Assembly (NCBI RefSeq): GCF_029227915.1
Contig: NC_079879.1
Coordinates: 18,724,001-18,788,000 of the forward strand
Direction of reading: 5' to 3'
DNA from: Hydractinia symbiolongicarpus
Lineage: Eukaryota > Cnidaria > Hydrozoa > Anthoathecata > Hydractiniidae
DNA length: 64,000 bases
Position 1 is the first letter of the stretch; each line of letters starts with the position of its first letter. A program made the position numbers and the translations under genes. Below the pieces are notes generated by a model. That model did no database searches, was not told the DNA's origin, and was given only the letters and a program-made list of their open reading frames with translations. This document shows, one piece after another, positions 8,276-19,800 of this stretch.

Positions 8276-11200
8276 TTAAACCACATGCGGTACACCATCG
8301 TCATGTACAACCCTTTTGTCGTAAAAGGCCGAGAGCCCAAGCTTGTTTTGCTCGTACGTAACCATACCCTGGTTGTGTACCCGAAAGCCTACATTTTTGG
8401 CCATGTCTAAACCACGCCTCAGCTCACTCATGTATCTACTCCAGGTCACAGCATTTTGTCTTTTTGACATGCCCTTACATGAAAATTTAGTACGCTTTTT
8501 TCCTTCAACAAAATAGCACAATAAATTTTGCTTTAAATTTTGCTTTAAATAACCTTCTTAACCTTTTTTGCTTTAAATAACCTTCCTGTTCGACTCGAGT
8601 ACTTATCGGTGACGGGCCAGTTTTCTACTTCTTTGTCGTACTCGCCAAGCAGTTCGGGACGAACGACATCTCTCAACTCTTCTCCGGAGATGGCAAAATA
8701 CGCACTGTCAGTGTCCATATAAATGTACTCAAAGTCTCGACGATCCACGTTCTTGTCCAGAAAATCATAGTAAAATTCGAGCATGCGGAGTTTGGCCAAT
8801 TGATATACTGCGATACCACACTGGTAAGCTCTATCAAAAGTACACTTGTGTTTGCCTTTTCTAAGGTCGTATGGTTCTCCAATCTCCTCAATATCCTCTA
8901 GGTACGGGCTTCGCAGGGCTGCATCAATCTCCTTTTCATCCCTTGTAAATGTAGTATTGCATGCCTTGCCAGATCTTCAATCATCTTGCCGTAGAAGCTG
9001 TTCCGTAGTTCCGATCCGTAGTTTTTAGGTATGCGTGCATGGGCTCGGGGATTTGATCATCAGGTATCTCCTTGACGACAAACAGGTGAGTCATTTCACT
9101 AAAATTTTCGCGCAGATTTTCGGGTACCTCGACATTAACCTGGGCAAACCCAAACAACGACTCAATCACCACACCTCGCGCCAGTAGCTCTAAGTTGTGT
9201 GGTCACCTTTATCAACCGTTCCTTCCCACAAGGTAAGTCTTGCATCAAGGTACTCGGGTAGAGCATATTTGCATCATACACTAGAATGGTCTTGCACTTG
9301 TGGGTTTCCAAGTACACGTGAGGTCTGATACCCGTCACGTCTCGTTCATGGTATCTACAGAATACGATCGCGGGACCACCTACCATCCCCGTCCGTAGGA
9401 GCTCGTAGGCCTTATTCCTCGTACATTTTTCACATGTTTTCCGTACCTCCTTGCAGGCCTTACAAGTCTTGCTATAACAAGAGTCCTTACACCTATGTCT
9501 GTAAGGGTCTCCCTGAGCGTATAGCTCTAACTTTGGGTTCAGCTGTAGAGACTTATTCAATACGTAGCGCATCGACACGCCCGGAATACTGATCGCGTTC
9601 TTCAAAATATCTATCTCGTCATCGTAATACTGCAACCTCGTCTTGTCCACGGCTTCAATGAACGGTTCCACATCGGCTAGGTTGTACTCACGCAACCAGC
9701 CCATCATTGTGACGCAGCCTCGCCTGTAAAACTTGGCGCGGAATGTCTCGTACTCTTCGCGAGATAGTGTGTTTTTCCCACTTAGCTGGCTATAAAACTC
9801 CTCATGCGCGACAGGTCCAACATGGTTTAACTTCTCGTGGCTCGTTAACCATTCATACGGAAACACGAACTTTTCGAGCTTACATTCCAACGACTTGCAC
9901 CAACCGTCATAGCTTAGACAAGGAGCAAGGAAATTTTTGATATCTAGAAATTTAAACCTTGAGGTGGTGAGAAACATGTAGTCGTTATTTTTTTTTCGCC
10001 ACCTTGATATTATGATCGTATTTGCCGGAATTAAACCCTATTACAGCTACTTGATTTACCCACTCGTTCCACAACTCCCGGTTCTTTTTGGAGAGCATGT
10101 CAAAGTCGTCAGGCTTCGGGTACATTCTCTCGACCTCTTTCACAATAAGGGTATACCTCTTTTGCAGCTCCTCCACAAACTGTTTAACCAAAACCTTGGG
10201 GTCCTCGTGCTCGATGAACGTCGGGTCCCCATTCAAACTATCGGCAATACCAACACTTATGGGAACATGTTTCGAAAGGTATGCTAGATCGGAGGTTTGC
10301 TGGCAATTTAAAGGTGATAGGAGGGCTTTGAAATCAAATACAATGTAATGAAGATGTGGTCTGAACTCCTTCTGAAAATACCTCTTGAATTTGGGTGGTT
10401 TCTCACATTCCCAAGCCGTGACGAGGGTATAGCCCTTTTCCCGTATCATCCTTTCCTTAGACCGGGTTGCAGTGTAATGAGTCTTGTCCGCTTTGGTTCG
10501 CTGGGACAGACAGGGGCATCTGTGCCACTTACAACCATTGTACTCGTAAACAGTTTTTGTGGCAGGCTCATAGCCATCTACCTTCCACTCCCTTTTGCCA
10601 TTACGGATAACACGTTCCCCACCATGACAGCATAAGGCATGATGGATATGCCTTTCGGTTTGTTTTGACATGTATTCTATCCATTTTGATGCATCATAGC
10701 TATACCCCAGCATACGTTTGATCTCCCCCTTTGCAAATGATCGTCGTCTTGCTCCCTCGCATTCGTTCCTTTTATTCCGCGTAAGGGAAAAGGCGTAATT
10801 AAACTTCTGTGTACATACCTCGCATTCCCAGTGTTGGGTCATCACATCTAAATCCTTGATGTAAAAACAGTACCCGTCCAGCAAACCAAGATTGATGCCA
10901 TCCAAACCTTTTTTGTGTTGCTTTTGACCATAGACGAGTCGCCATGGAGCCTTCTCAGAGTTTGTCTTGAGCTCAAAGACCCTAATGTTGACCTTGAATT
11001 GTTTGGCAACGCCCTCCAAATCCACCAGCCTTGGGGGGCGCACGTCCTTACGCCTGAGCTTAAGGTTCTCGTAGTAATCTCGAGTCAGGGCGAGGGCTGT
11101 TTTTGTTAGACGTTCCGTTTCCCTTACTACATCTGCCCTCTCCTTTACTGCAAGACATCTTCAGAAGCATAGGTTGTCCGTTCTAGCATCTTCCCCATTT

Positions 11201-11866
11201 ATGGCGTAGATTCACCTTTTATTTTGCAACCAACGCGGGAGAGGGCCGCATCCCAAAAGAGGTTCATGCGTACTTATCACCTTGATCTGTACGTGATCAA
11301 AGACAATTTTTTCCTCATATGATCCCGGGGTCTTGGTGGTCCTAACAGGTGGTAAATCAGCCCTGGTCCAAAACTCGTGATCCTCCAGATCGAGACGCCT
11401 CATCTCATTTTCTTCTACAAACGCCTTGATTTCCGCTATACTTGACAGCGACCTGGAGCTCTTAGCTTTGAAGTAATCAGACACATTGCCGGACCCTTGT
11501 TAATATGACAGCTAAAGCTTTACAAAACCTTCACGCGCATGTTTTTTGGATAATAGCGTCCTTTAGAGGTTGGTTTAGATGCTTGTTGAAACGCCATGTT
11601 TTGATCCTATTTCCATCCTCCAACATCGGGATATCGTCTTCAATACCCTGATATTCAATATCCTCCGCGTAGTCCTCCCTTGCCTCCTGTTCAATCTCGT
11701 CGTGAAGCGTTGTACCTCTCGAAATTTGTTCCTTTGCCCTGTTGTAATAGAATGCAACGGTGTCCCGCACACTCTGTAGTCGATCGGCAATAGCGTCGCG
11801 AGTTGCCCCCACTGGTGCCGACACGGTGCTATATAGTTTACTGATGGCATTCCTAAACCAACTCAT
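8276..11866 (-). pseudogene. POLB: Protein-primed family B DNA polymerase of the Polinton (pPolB)
   Basis: The gene starts at MSWFRNAIS (ATG 11866), right after TGTATATAATAAAG. Order of parts: an N-terminal region (11866-11531); a frameshift near 11,500-11,530; a segment starting SDYFKAKSS; in-frame TGA at 11,212-11,214 and 11,161-11,163; and a nuclease-like domain (VDGYEPATKTVYEYNGCKWH, then YTLVTAWECE). The exonuclease domain follows, with Exo I reading HYIVFDFKALL and Exo II VIGFNSGKYDHN. There is a slip in an A-run near 9,995; motif A is VYDANMLYPS; a shift lies near 9,180; a deletion of roughly 80 residues at about 9,020 ends just before NSFYGKMIEDL (motif B); a shift lies near 8,965; motif C is YMDTDSAY. 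The C-terminal piece (GMSKRQNAVTW..VTYEQNKLGLSAYYD-like) ends at 8276. Intact length would be about 1,200 residues. The gene is clearly dead. Confidence 0.9.
8521..8585. repeat. Short tandem duplications inside the polymerase gene
   Basis: The words TTTTGCTTTAAA and TTTTGCTTTAAATAACCTTC are repeated next to each other here. They coincide with the break between the motif C region and the C-terminal piece of the polymerase, so they probably mark slippage or a rearrangement that replaced coding sequence. Confidence 0.5.
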
Positions 11867-11881
11867 CTTTATTATATACAC

Positions 11882-12240
11882 ATTTCAACAAATTCAGAGG
11901 ATTTCATTCTGCTCAAAACTAACACAGTTAGTCCCCTTTTTACTGCGCATGCGTTCATTATTAGGGAATTTCCCTACTCATTTTTGTATGATAGGGACTT
12001 ACCCTTGATATGCATGACTAAGCACCGCTTTACTGCGCATGCGTTGATTATCAATAGATTTTTTGCTGATGGTCAGCGGATTTTTTGATGATTATTAGTA
12101 TGACTGGGGAATTCCCCCTTTGACTCATTTTTTGTATGATAGGGACTTACCCTTGATATGCATGACTAAGCACCGTTTATTAGGGTTTTTCATGCATATC
12201 AATAGATTTTTGTGCAATGAGGCGTGACGAGAAGTTGTGG
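11882..12240. repeat. Subterminal region of the Polinton with direct repeats
   Basis: A segment of about 54 bp beginning ACTCATTTTTGTATGATAGG occurs at about 11,974-12,027 and again at about 12,123-12,176. The word TTTACTGCGCATGCGTT occurs near 11,939 and 12,029. No gene is visible. Position between the last gene and host DNA, and the repeated structure, fit a Polinton terminal repeat. The matching left terminus is not in the window, so the exact end cannot be set. Confidence 0.5.
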
Positions 12241-13145
12241 TTATATTCCATCCCTACTCTAGTTTTCATCACCCAGTGAAGTAAGACATATTTCTCTGTT
12301 ACCTGAAATTCTATATTTTCTATTTTTTAGGGCATAATTTATATGCATATTTGTAAAATATGTATAACTTTCTTATCATGGAACATAGTATGTAACATTA
12401 AAGATAGAGAACTTAAATTGGTTTTCTCCTTAATTATCCTTATTTTTTTATTCTCGTTCGCAGCAAAATATCCTTAAGAAAAGTCAATTTGTCTCCTTAA
12501 TTCTCCTTAATATCCTTACTTTTGTTCTCATTTTATTAGTGGTCACCCTGATTGTACGTTACGAGCGAGTTACATAGATCTGAACGGGAAAATAGTACTG
12601 AAAGAGATAACTTGCTGTTTTTTTCTTCAACCACGTCCCTAGGAATTGCTAGGCTTTTTATATTTTCACACACCCAACAAGAGTTATGACTAGACAAAGA
12701 GGCTGCTGACACTTCATAACCCTTGGTATATTAGAGTTAAGGATCCCGCCCCAGGTAGCGACGATGAAATTACCTGTGATTTTAAGGACTACACACAAAT
12801 ATTACATTTTGATTTTGGCGTTTAGGCTACTAAGAGTGGAGATAAATCTAAATGTCTAACAAGTTACGTGATGGAGGAGAACTTGTGCTTAAATATTACT
12901 TCGTAAGAGCATTTCGCGGTTGATTAATTTCAAAATTAAATGCCTGCGAAGTTCAGCAAGAATGATACATTTACTTACGATCACATGTCTTTCAAATGTT
13001 TCATGACATGATAGAAAGTTTTTCATCATCCGCCAAAATAAATTCCCTCAAAATAAACCACTTTCCGTCAACCGCAATAATGCATTAAAAAAAATTAACC
13101 ACGTAAACTTATTTTCGAAAATTTTTGCTAACAAAGTCATCCTCG
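12241..13145. other. AT-rich intergenic sequence, no gene seen
   Basis: Both strands are rich in stops. CTCCTTAATTCTCCTTAA-type simple motifs occur around 12,420-12,530. I see no splice-flanked coding stretch or recognisable repeat. Confidence 0.5.
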
Positions 13146-13530
13146 TTCCCAGGCCTCTCATTCGAATTATAGATAGTTTCTGTAATTCTAACTTTAAGCT
13201 TCAGAGAGTGAAAATTTGAATTACAGAGAGAAATTACGTTATTTCAAAATCAAAGAAGCATGATTTAAGTTTCATTCAATCTTTATTTTCATAATTCTCT
13301 CAGGTCGCAAATTGAATTTGTCAAAGCCCTGTTTACACTCTAAAATTCGAATTAGGGGAGAATAGTGCTGAAGGGACTGAAAAACTGTTGGAATTATAGA
13401 GAGTTTCTAATTAGAGAAATTCGAATTGTAGAAAATTTTTATAAGAGTTTTAAGGAAAATTGACCGTGACTGAGCACTTATAAACACGAATTATAGAAAT
13501 ATTCGATTTATAGAGATTTGAACTACTTTA
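13146..13530. mobile_element. Fragment of a pogo/Tigger-type non-autonomous element
   Basis: The segment is filled with variants of TTCGAATTATAGAGA and its complement, and holds ATAAGAGTTTTAAGGAAAATTGACCGTGAC. The same motif arrangement occurs beside the broken pogo transposase at 43,430-43,610. Clear terminal inverted repeats and a TA duplication were not found, so it is probably truncated. Confidence 0.45.
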
Positions 13531-13805
13531 GCAGCTAGCCTGTAACCACACAATCACTTGGCACTTAATCGATGAGTTTGTTTACGTCAGCTACAGCCAC
13601 CTGGAGAAGTGCTGGAAACGAGGTATTATAGTTTATGTTTTGAGTTATACATTTAAAATAGTAAAAACATATTACATTTACGTTAACTTCCCTAAAATAG
13701 TAAAAGTTCAGAGGGCGAATAGATCCTGGGTTCGTGTTTTTAAATTTCTTCTTTCTTTGCTTTGTACAACGCATAACACTTGCTCCTAGAACGTACGTAC
13801 ACTGT

Positions 13806-16800
13806 TCATTCTCTTAAAACAGACCATTTTTGGTCAGACATTTCTGGAATACGTATAGGCGCCGGGGAGTTTGATTTTATTTCGACGTTCATATGAGTCA
13901 ATATTTTTCGTATTAATTCACTTTGCTCTTCGTTTACTTGATTTAACTTTTTTAGTCTCTTTCTTTGTTGTTCCAACTGTCTTTCCATCTCTCGATTTGC
14001 TTTTCCTCTCAACACATCCTGTGACTCATCATTATTTGGATCTGTCAGGGTGTCATAATTGAATGTACTAAGCCAGACCATAAACCTTAAAAAGAAATAT
14101 TAAAAGTGTTAAAATGTAGCTGTGTTTGAAGAAGTTAATTAATTTTCGCGAAGATTATTTCTTTTAGCCAATTTCGCACATTTTATCCACATTCAAAAAA
14201 ATATATCTACTCGAAAATACCTGGAAGCAGCTTTTTCGCTAAAAAAACCCTTAAAATAGTTCATTTGTGAAAGAGAATCTTCACAAAATATCCGTGCATG
14301 ACGGATTCGCAAAAATTACTTCAGAAAATGTATTTTTTTTCGGACCTTGCGAAAACTTTGAAAACTGTGAATATAAATTTGGAGAGAGAGGAAGATGTTT
14401 CTTTCTGTGTAAAATAGTAAGCCCAACCAAAAAACTCATTGAAACAATGGAGTAAAGAATTTAGACTTGACCATGCAATGACGGCTCATTGAAATATCCG
14501 GAGAAAACCGGATGACAAGAATGGCGCCACATTGAACCTCTATGAGCACGTTTCATGGCAACCTATGAAATGAGGTGGACTATCCAACGGTATCAAACAT
14601 CAACCATCCAGGTCTCCTTTTCAGATTTTATTCGCTGTCTATGTTTCGGAAAGCTACCTACTTTTTGCCAGAAAAAATCGTCACAAAAAAGCGTGCTCTA
14701 AGGTGTAATTCTACAGAATTTTAAATTGTTTTAAGGGATACCTTTGCCGTAAAGTTCTTTGATTAGGCTTAATGGTAATTTTGCTCTTGTAGAATCGTCT
14801 TAAGTAACTCTCAGGATATCTTCTTGTGAGGTCTTTGATAAGTTCAACTTGTGCTTTAAGCATACGGAGTTTTGCAGACTTTCTTACTTCAGCTATTTCA
14901 CCTACAGCTAAACCAACCTATATAAGAAAAGTAGATATCTGCTGCTAGAGCTGTTAATGCTTACCTAAGGTTTTAAACGTTCTCTCCGTTGACAAAAACG
15001 CTATCTCTGCTAAATACCAAGTTGCAGTTGCAGTGCAATTTTAAGAATGGAATAAAGTTTAGGAATAAATTCTGATTTCATGTTTAACATAACTCTTTCT
15101 CGAATTCCAAATTGTAGCGTTTTTTGCGGCTTATATTAGTAAACCTAGTAATAAAAGGCTCCTGGATTTACTTCTATTTTTTCTATAATATTCTAAGAAA
15201 AAACAAACAAATTCAAAAGTCACACAAAACTTACCATGAGATTCATCATCACAATAGGACATAATACAATAAAAATTAGAAACATCACAATCGTTAGCGA
15301 CTTAAATGGCATATCGTTTTCTTTGTCATAATGTGCATTGAATGCCGATGAATAATCAAATTCTCCAACCACCATAGCGATGACCTTAACAAGAGACTTT
15401 TCAACAAGCTGAAACTCTGAGACAGGTTTTAGCAGCGTGTGAAACGACAGACCAAATGCTATGATGACGATACTGAATACAGCCAGAACAGATACGATGG
15501 TTCTTAAAACTTCAATAAACATTACGACCACTAATCCGAAAAAAGGAAATCTTTTTAAGTGTAATAGTAAGTTAGACCACGCTAGAAAAATGCACACTGC
15601 TCCAGCCTGCCATTTTATTTTGTCAACTTCTATATAATATGCTGGAACTGTGTTGCCACAATGATGTTGATCGAGTAGAAAGGGTAATGTGAACAGAATA
15701 CTGGAAAAATATAAAATAATTTCCACATAATTTTCCAAATCAAAGAAATACTCCAATCGTATGGTGACCATCTGTGTCACTTCTTTTAGAAGCTGGATCA
15801 CCGCCAGAAATAAACATATAGCTGCCAAAGATACAGTCACTTTAGTACAATCCATGAGTCGTTTACTATAGAGAAAACATTAAGATTAAGGTTGTCTCAC
15901 AGCGTCCACACGCCTCCTGTGACGCGTGTGGACGGCAAATCAACTCAAATTATCAAAAGACATTTCAGGTACTTGATATAAAAAACCTAAAAATTCTGAG
16001 GATGAGGTTCATTCGTCCCCGTATTCTACGTTAAGTCGTCGCTTAAGTTAAATTTAATGCTTGGTGAGTCATCTCTTTGTGCATAAAAATTAAGGCGTCC
16101 ACCATCTTTTGTTTTACATGAAAATTTTATGCCTGTAAAAAGTATTTTATATGAACAATGAGTCTGAGAGTTATGAAAAAAACAGTGTAAGAGCAACATG
16201 GCGCTGAAAAAACTTACATGTCAGTCAACTGCTACTAAAAATACTTACTGATCAACCTCTGAGACAAGTAGAGCGGTTAGTAATCCCACATACAACATAT
16301 ATATAAAGAGCATGAGAAAATAAATTTTTCTTCCTATAACCTCCCACTTGTAATTGACCAACTGAACAGATACTGGATGAGATAATAGTATTTCGCGGTT
16401 AAACTTGGCCATTTTTGATGGACCGAAATAGGTTATTATTTTTTCTTTCTTCGTTTCTGGTAATATGTCTAAAAATTCAAAGTTATAAGTGACCCAGTAA
16501 TCTTTGTGTTCCTTAGGCTGATTTGAGACTTCTATGCAGTTGTCTAATACAGCTACGGCTACTTCTGGTACAAATTCAATAAGTTTTTCCATCGGTCTTT
16601 TTCCACAGTCATCTACTTTTCTCATTACGTCCTTCCACCTAAAGAAAAAAAGTTTTGCAAATTTAAAGTGAAATAAATAAAATTTTCCTGTTTATATTTC
16701 GGGTGGTGTTCTCCAAATAAATGACTGAAATTGTTCATTTATCGCCTTATCACGTGAAACTCTCCTAATCTGTATCATATGAGGGCGCGTAGGTAGTGAG

Positions 16801-19800
16801 GTAGGTAGTGAAAAATAAAAAAGATACAAAGCAGCAACCCTGCTATAATTACAAATTGCCTTCACTGACCTTTTATGTTTGATCAATGCCAAACAAACGT
16901 CTTTTCTGTTATTCTCGACAGCTAAATCTAAGCAACTTTTTCCGTTGTTGGTTGTCGCTGTGATACTTGCATCATTGTTCAACAACATGGTGACACATTC
17001 AACGTGTCCGTGTGACGCTGCATGATGTAATGCCGTTTCTGAGTTTTTATTAGTACTTTCCACATTCGCGTTGTTTTCAATCAGAAGGCTCATAACTTTA
17101 GCAAAACCTTTTGATGCAGCGTAATCCAAAGGGGTCCACTGCACATCATCTTTAACGGAGATTTCTGCTCCCATAGCAATTAACTTTTCACAAACTTGTC
17201 TATAAAGAAAAATACGAGACAGTGTCAAATCGATATTTTTCTACCGACCCTGAATTAACGCAAGTGCATGTTACTTTGACATATTTGGAATCCATACAAA
17301 ACCATGTCGTTGATCCGTGGAAAAATCTACGGGTTCTGCCGTCAACAGATTATTTAGAATGCGGGGGGCCCGAAATAAAGCTGTGCGTGGCCATTTTAAA
17401 CAAACAAAATATGGATGTTATGATAAAAACTAGTACATGTTCCTTAAAATTTTGGAATTTTGATGTTTTGACCTTAACATCATTTTCAGCATCAGTAAAT
17501 TGGTTAATGTATAAATTTCAACTTAATCCGATATTGGGAAGTGCTGTTTTGGTGGCATCATTGTTACGGTCAAAGCCTTCTTAATTTTCGACTTGTACTA
17601 ATAAGCCTGATCCTCGAGCAAAGGTTAATTAGTACAAAATTAAAAAAACTGTTGTAGCAGGTTGTTTTTTTGATGAATGAATATGAACATTTCACGGTTT
17701 ATCACTTTCTATGTAAGGATTTCGAAAATTACATTCATTTTCTCTAAAAAAGTTGAGAAAGTGCTGCGGCACATCAAAGAAAATAAATTCGGGAAAGGTG
17801 TGTTGGTCAACCGTGGAAAACGCTATGGGGTCACCCGTTCTTCGTATATCTCATTTTGTGTTTTCGTAACACGACGTTTTTCTTGCGGACAGACAGAATC
17901 CGGCTATTATTATTAAATTAGTCGTTGCCCGTGGAAAAATCCACGGGGTCGCCCGTCCTTTATATATCGCATTTCGTGTTTTCGTAACACGACGTTTTTC
18001 TTGCGCACAAACAGACAGACGGAATACGGCTATTATTAAAGAGATAGTTATTCGATAAAGCCCGTAAAAAATCCACTTAGGCAGGATAACAATGAAAAAG
18101 AACCGTCATTAGATTTTTGATGACGTCAGCAATGACCTGTCCATATATCAAAAGGATTTAGAAGTTTGTTTACATGTTGCCTCTATTGCCCTGAACAAGA
18201 AAATTTATAATGATCATTTGATCATCAAGGGTTTAAAACTTTTGCTGACATCAGCAAAAAAACCCGCCAATATGCCCCAAAACGTTATTTAAAAACTTGT
18301 TTGCCTATTGCATTCATTGTGTATAGCGTGGAAAGCTGATCAAAAAAATGTATAGGGTCTTGCACTTTTGACGAACAGTTAAGGAGAAACAAGGGTTTAC
18401 AATTTTATTGACGTCAGCAAAAATCCGTTAAAGTACAAAAATGATTTTAGAAGCTTTTACACCCGTTGTCTCTGTTATGTCAGCAGACACTTCATATGAT
18501 CATGTACTTTTGAGAAAGGGTTACAGAGGTATTGGGGTTAAATGCGTTTTTAATGACGTCATCAATCCGTGCATTCCGAAACGGATTCTAAGACTTAAAA
18601 TTGGGACACTTACTTAATTTGGTCCGAGGTGGTCCCTAGTTACCCAAGCGTTAAAAAATGACTGGCGTCATCACTTTGTGTCCAAGTAATTTAGCCTCAA
18701 AGTTTTAAGTGCATTGCGATGACTTTATTAACTTAAAGTAAGATATTGACACTAAATTAGTGTTATTGACATCGCGACGTTGAATTTACATTTAAGAGAT
18801 AATTTTTTCGGCTACATCAAAGGAAAATAAACACATCCACTTTGCCTGTTATAGATAGACAGACAAACACAACCCGCGGCAAATCCATAGTGTCACCAAT
18901 CCTATATTTTCTGGTCCTCCGATTAACCCATCGTACATATCTTGGGTATCGCTATCTCGTGCACCCTTAACACAAAGCTAAAAAATCGGCTACCATTTTT
19001 AAGAAACTACGGGTATTTAAAATAGAAAAGTTTTTACTTTTTTGGAAACTACTGAACACCTTTAAAAAGGAGAAGCTAGCTGCAAATTGTTTAAAAGCAC
19101 ATTGGGATTATGCCACTTACAAGTATCCATTCATGGCAGCGATGTGAATAGCTGTCCTTCCTCTATCATCCGTTTTGTTTAAAGTACCTGGAGATACATC
19201 ACCAAGAAGTGAGACCACTTTCGTCTTTCCAGACAAAGCTGCTAAATGAATCGGTAATTTCTCTTCATTGTCTCGCAAACTAACACGGGGCTTGTAAGCC
19301 AACAAGGTTTCGATAATCTAAATAACAATCAGAAAACAATAAAAAACTAAAAAGCAGACCAAACTGTCAATGATACTCTTACGACAGCCCTACATACACC
19401 CACAGGGAAGGATAATCGTAGCGATTGTGATAAATCAAAGTGTGACAATATTTCAACCGGTATTTCCTACCTTGACATTGCCGGAAACGGCAGCGTAATG
19501 AATAGGTGTTCGATAATCCTTATCTGGTCTATTTAATAAAATATACGCTCCTTTGTTTAACAGCAACTTTAACGTGTGTATTTGCTTGTCATGTATAGCC
19601 ACGTGCAGAACATTTCTCATTCTTGCGTCTGTTAAAGACATGTTTGCTCCACTATTTAGCAGATACTCAACGGCAGCGCAGTGTCCCTTCCATACTGCAC
19701 ATAACAACGGTGTGTAATTATCGCGATCTAGGGCATCGATATGCGCACCACTGCTGTGTAAGTACTTGATGGCATCAACTCGACCAAACAAGCAGGCTCT

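Larger units (their letters stand above)
1..12240. mobile_element. Polinton/Maverick DNA transposon, decayed, left part outside window
   Basis: The set of genes defines the element: double-jelly-roll capsid protein, retroviral-type integrase, FtsK/HerA-like packaging ATPase, protein-primed family B polymerase, and the accessory coiled-coil, zinc-finger/HNH and small membrane proteins found in cnidarian Polintons. Three genes (capsid, small membrane protein, integrase) are on the plus strand; the rest are minus. Base composition is clearly richer in G and C than the flanking host DNA. Almost every long gene has in-frame stops, frameshifts or deletions, so this copy should be immobile. The left terminus is outside the window. 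The right terminus is not exactly placed: coding ends at 11,866 and repeat-rich subterminal sequence continues to about 12,240. No adenovirus-type cysteine protease was seen. Family assignment is strong; the boundary is inferred. Confidence 0.93.

Noticed and set aside
1-12240. A free or endogenous animal virus rather than a transposon
   Set aside because: The gene set, including a retroviral-type integrase and protein-primed polymerase, is that of a Polinton. Heavy decay and the host DNA to the right show an old genomic insertion.
17222-17584. 120-codon plus-strand frame inside the TRPA gene 1 intron
   Set aside because: It overlaps a dispersed-repeat hairpin (CCGTGGAAAAATCTACGGG type), shows no known domain and no splice context.
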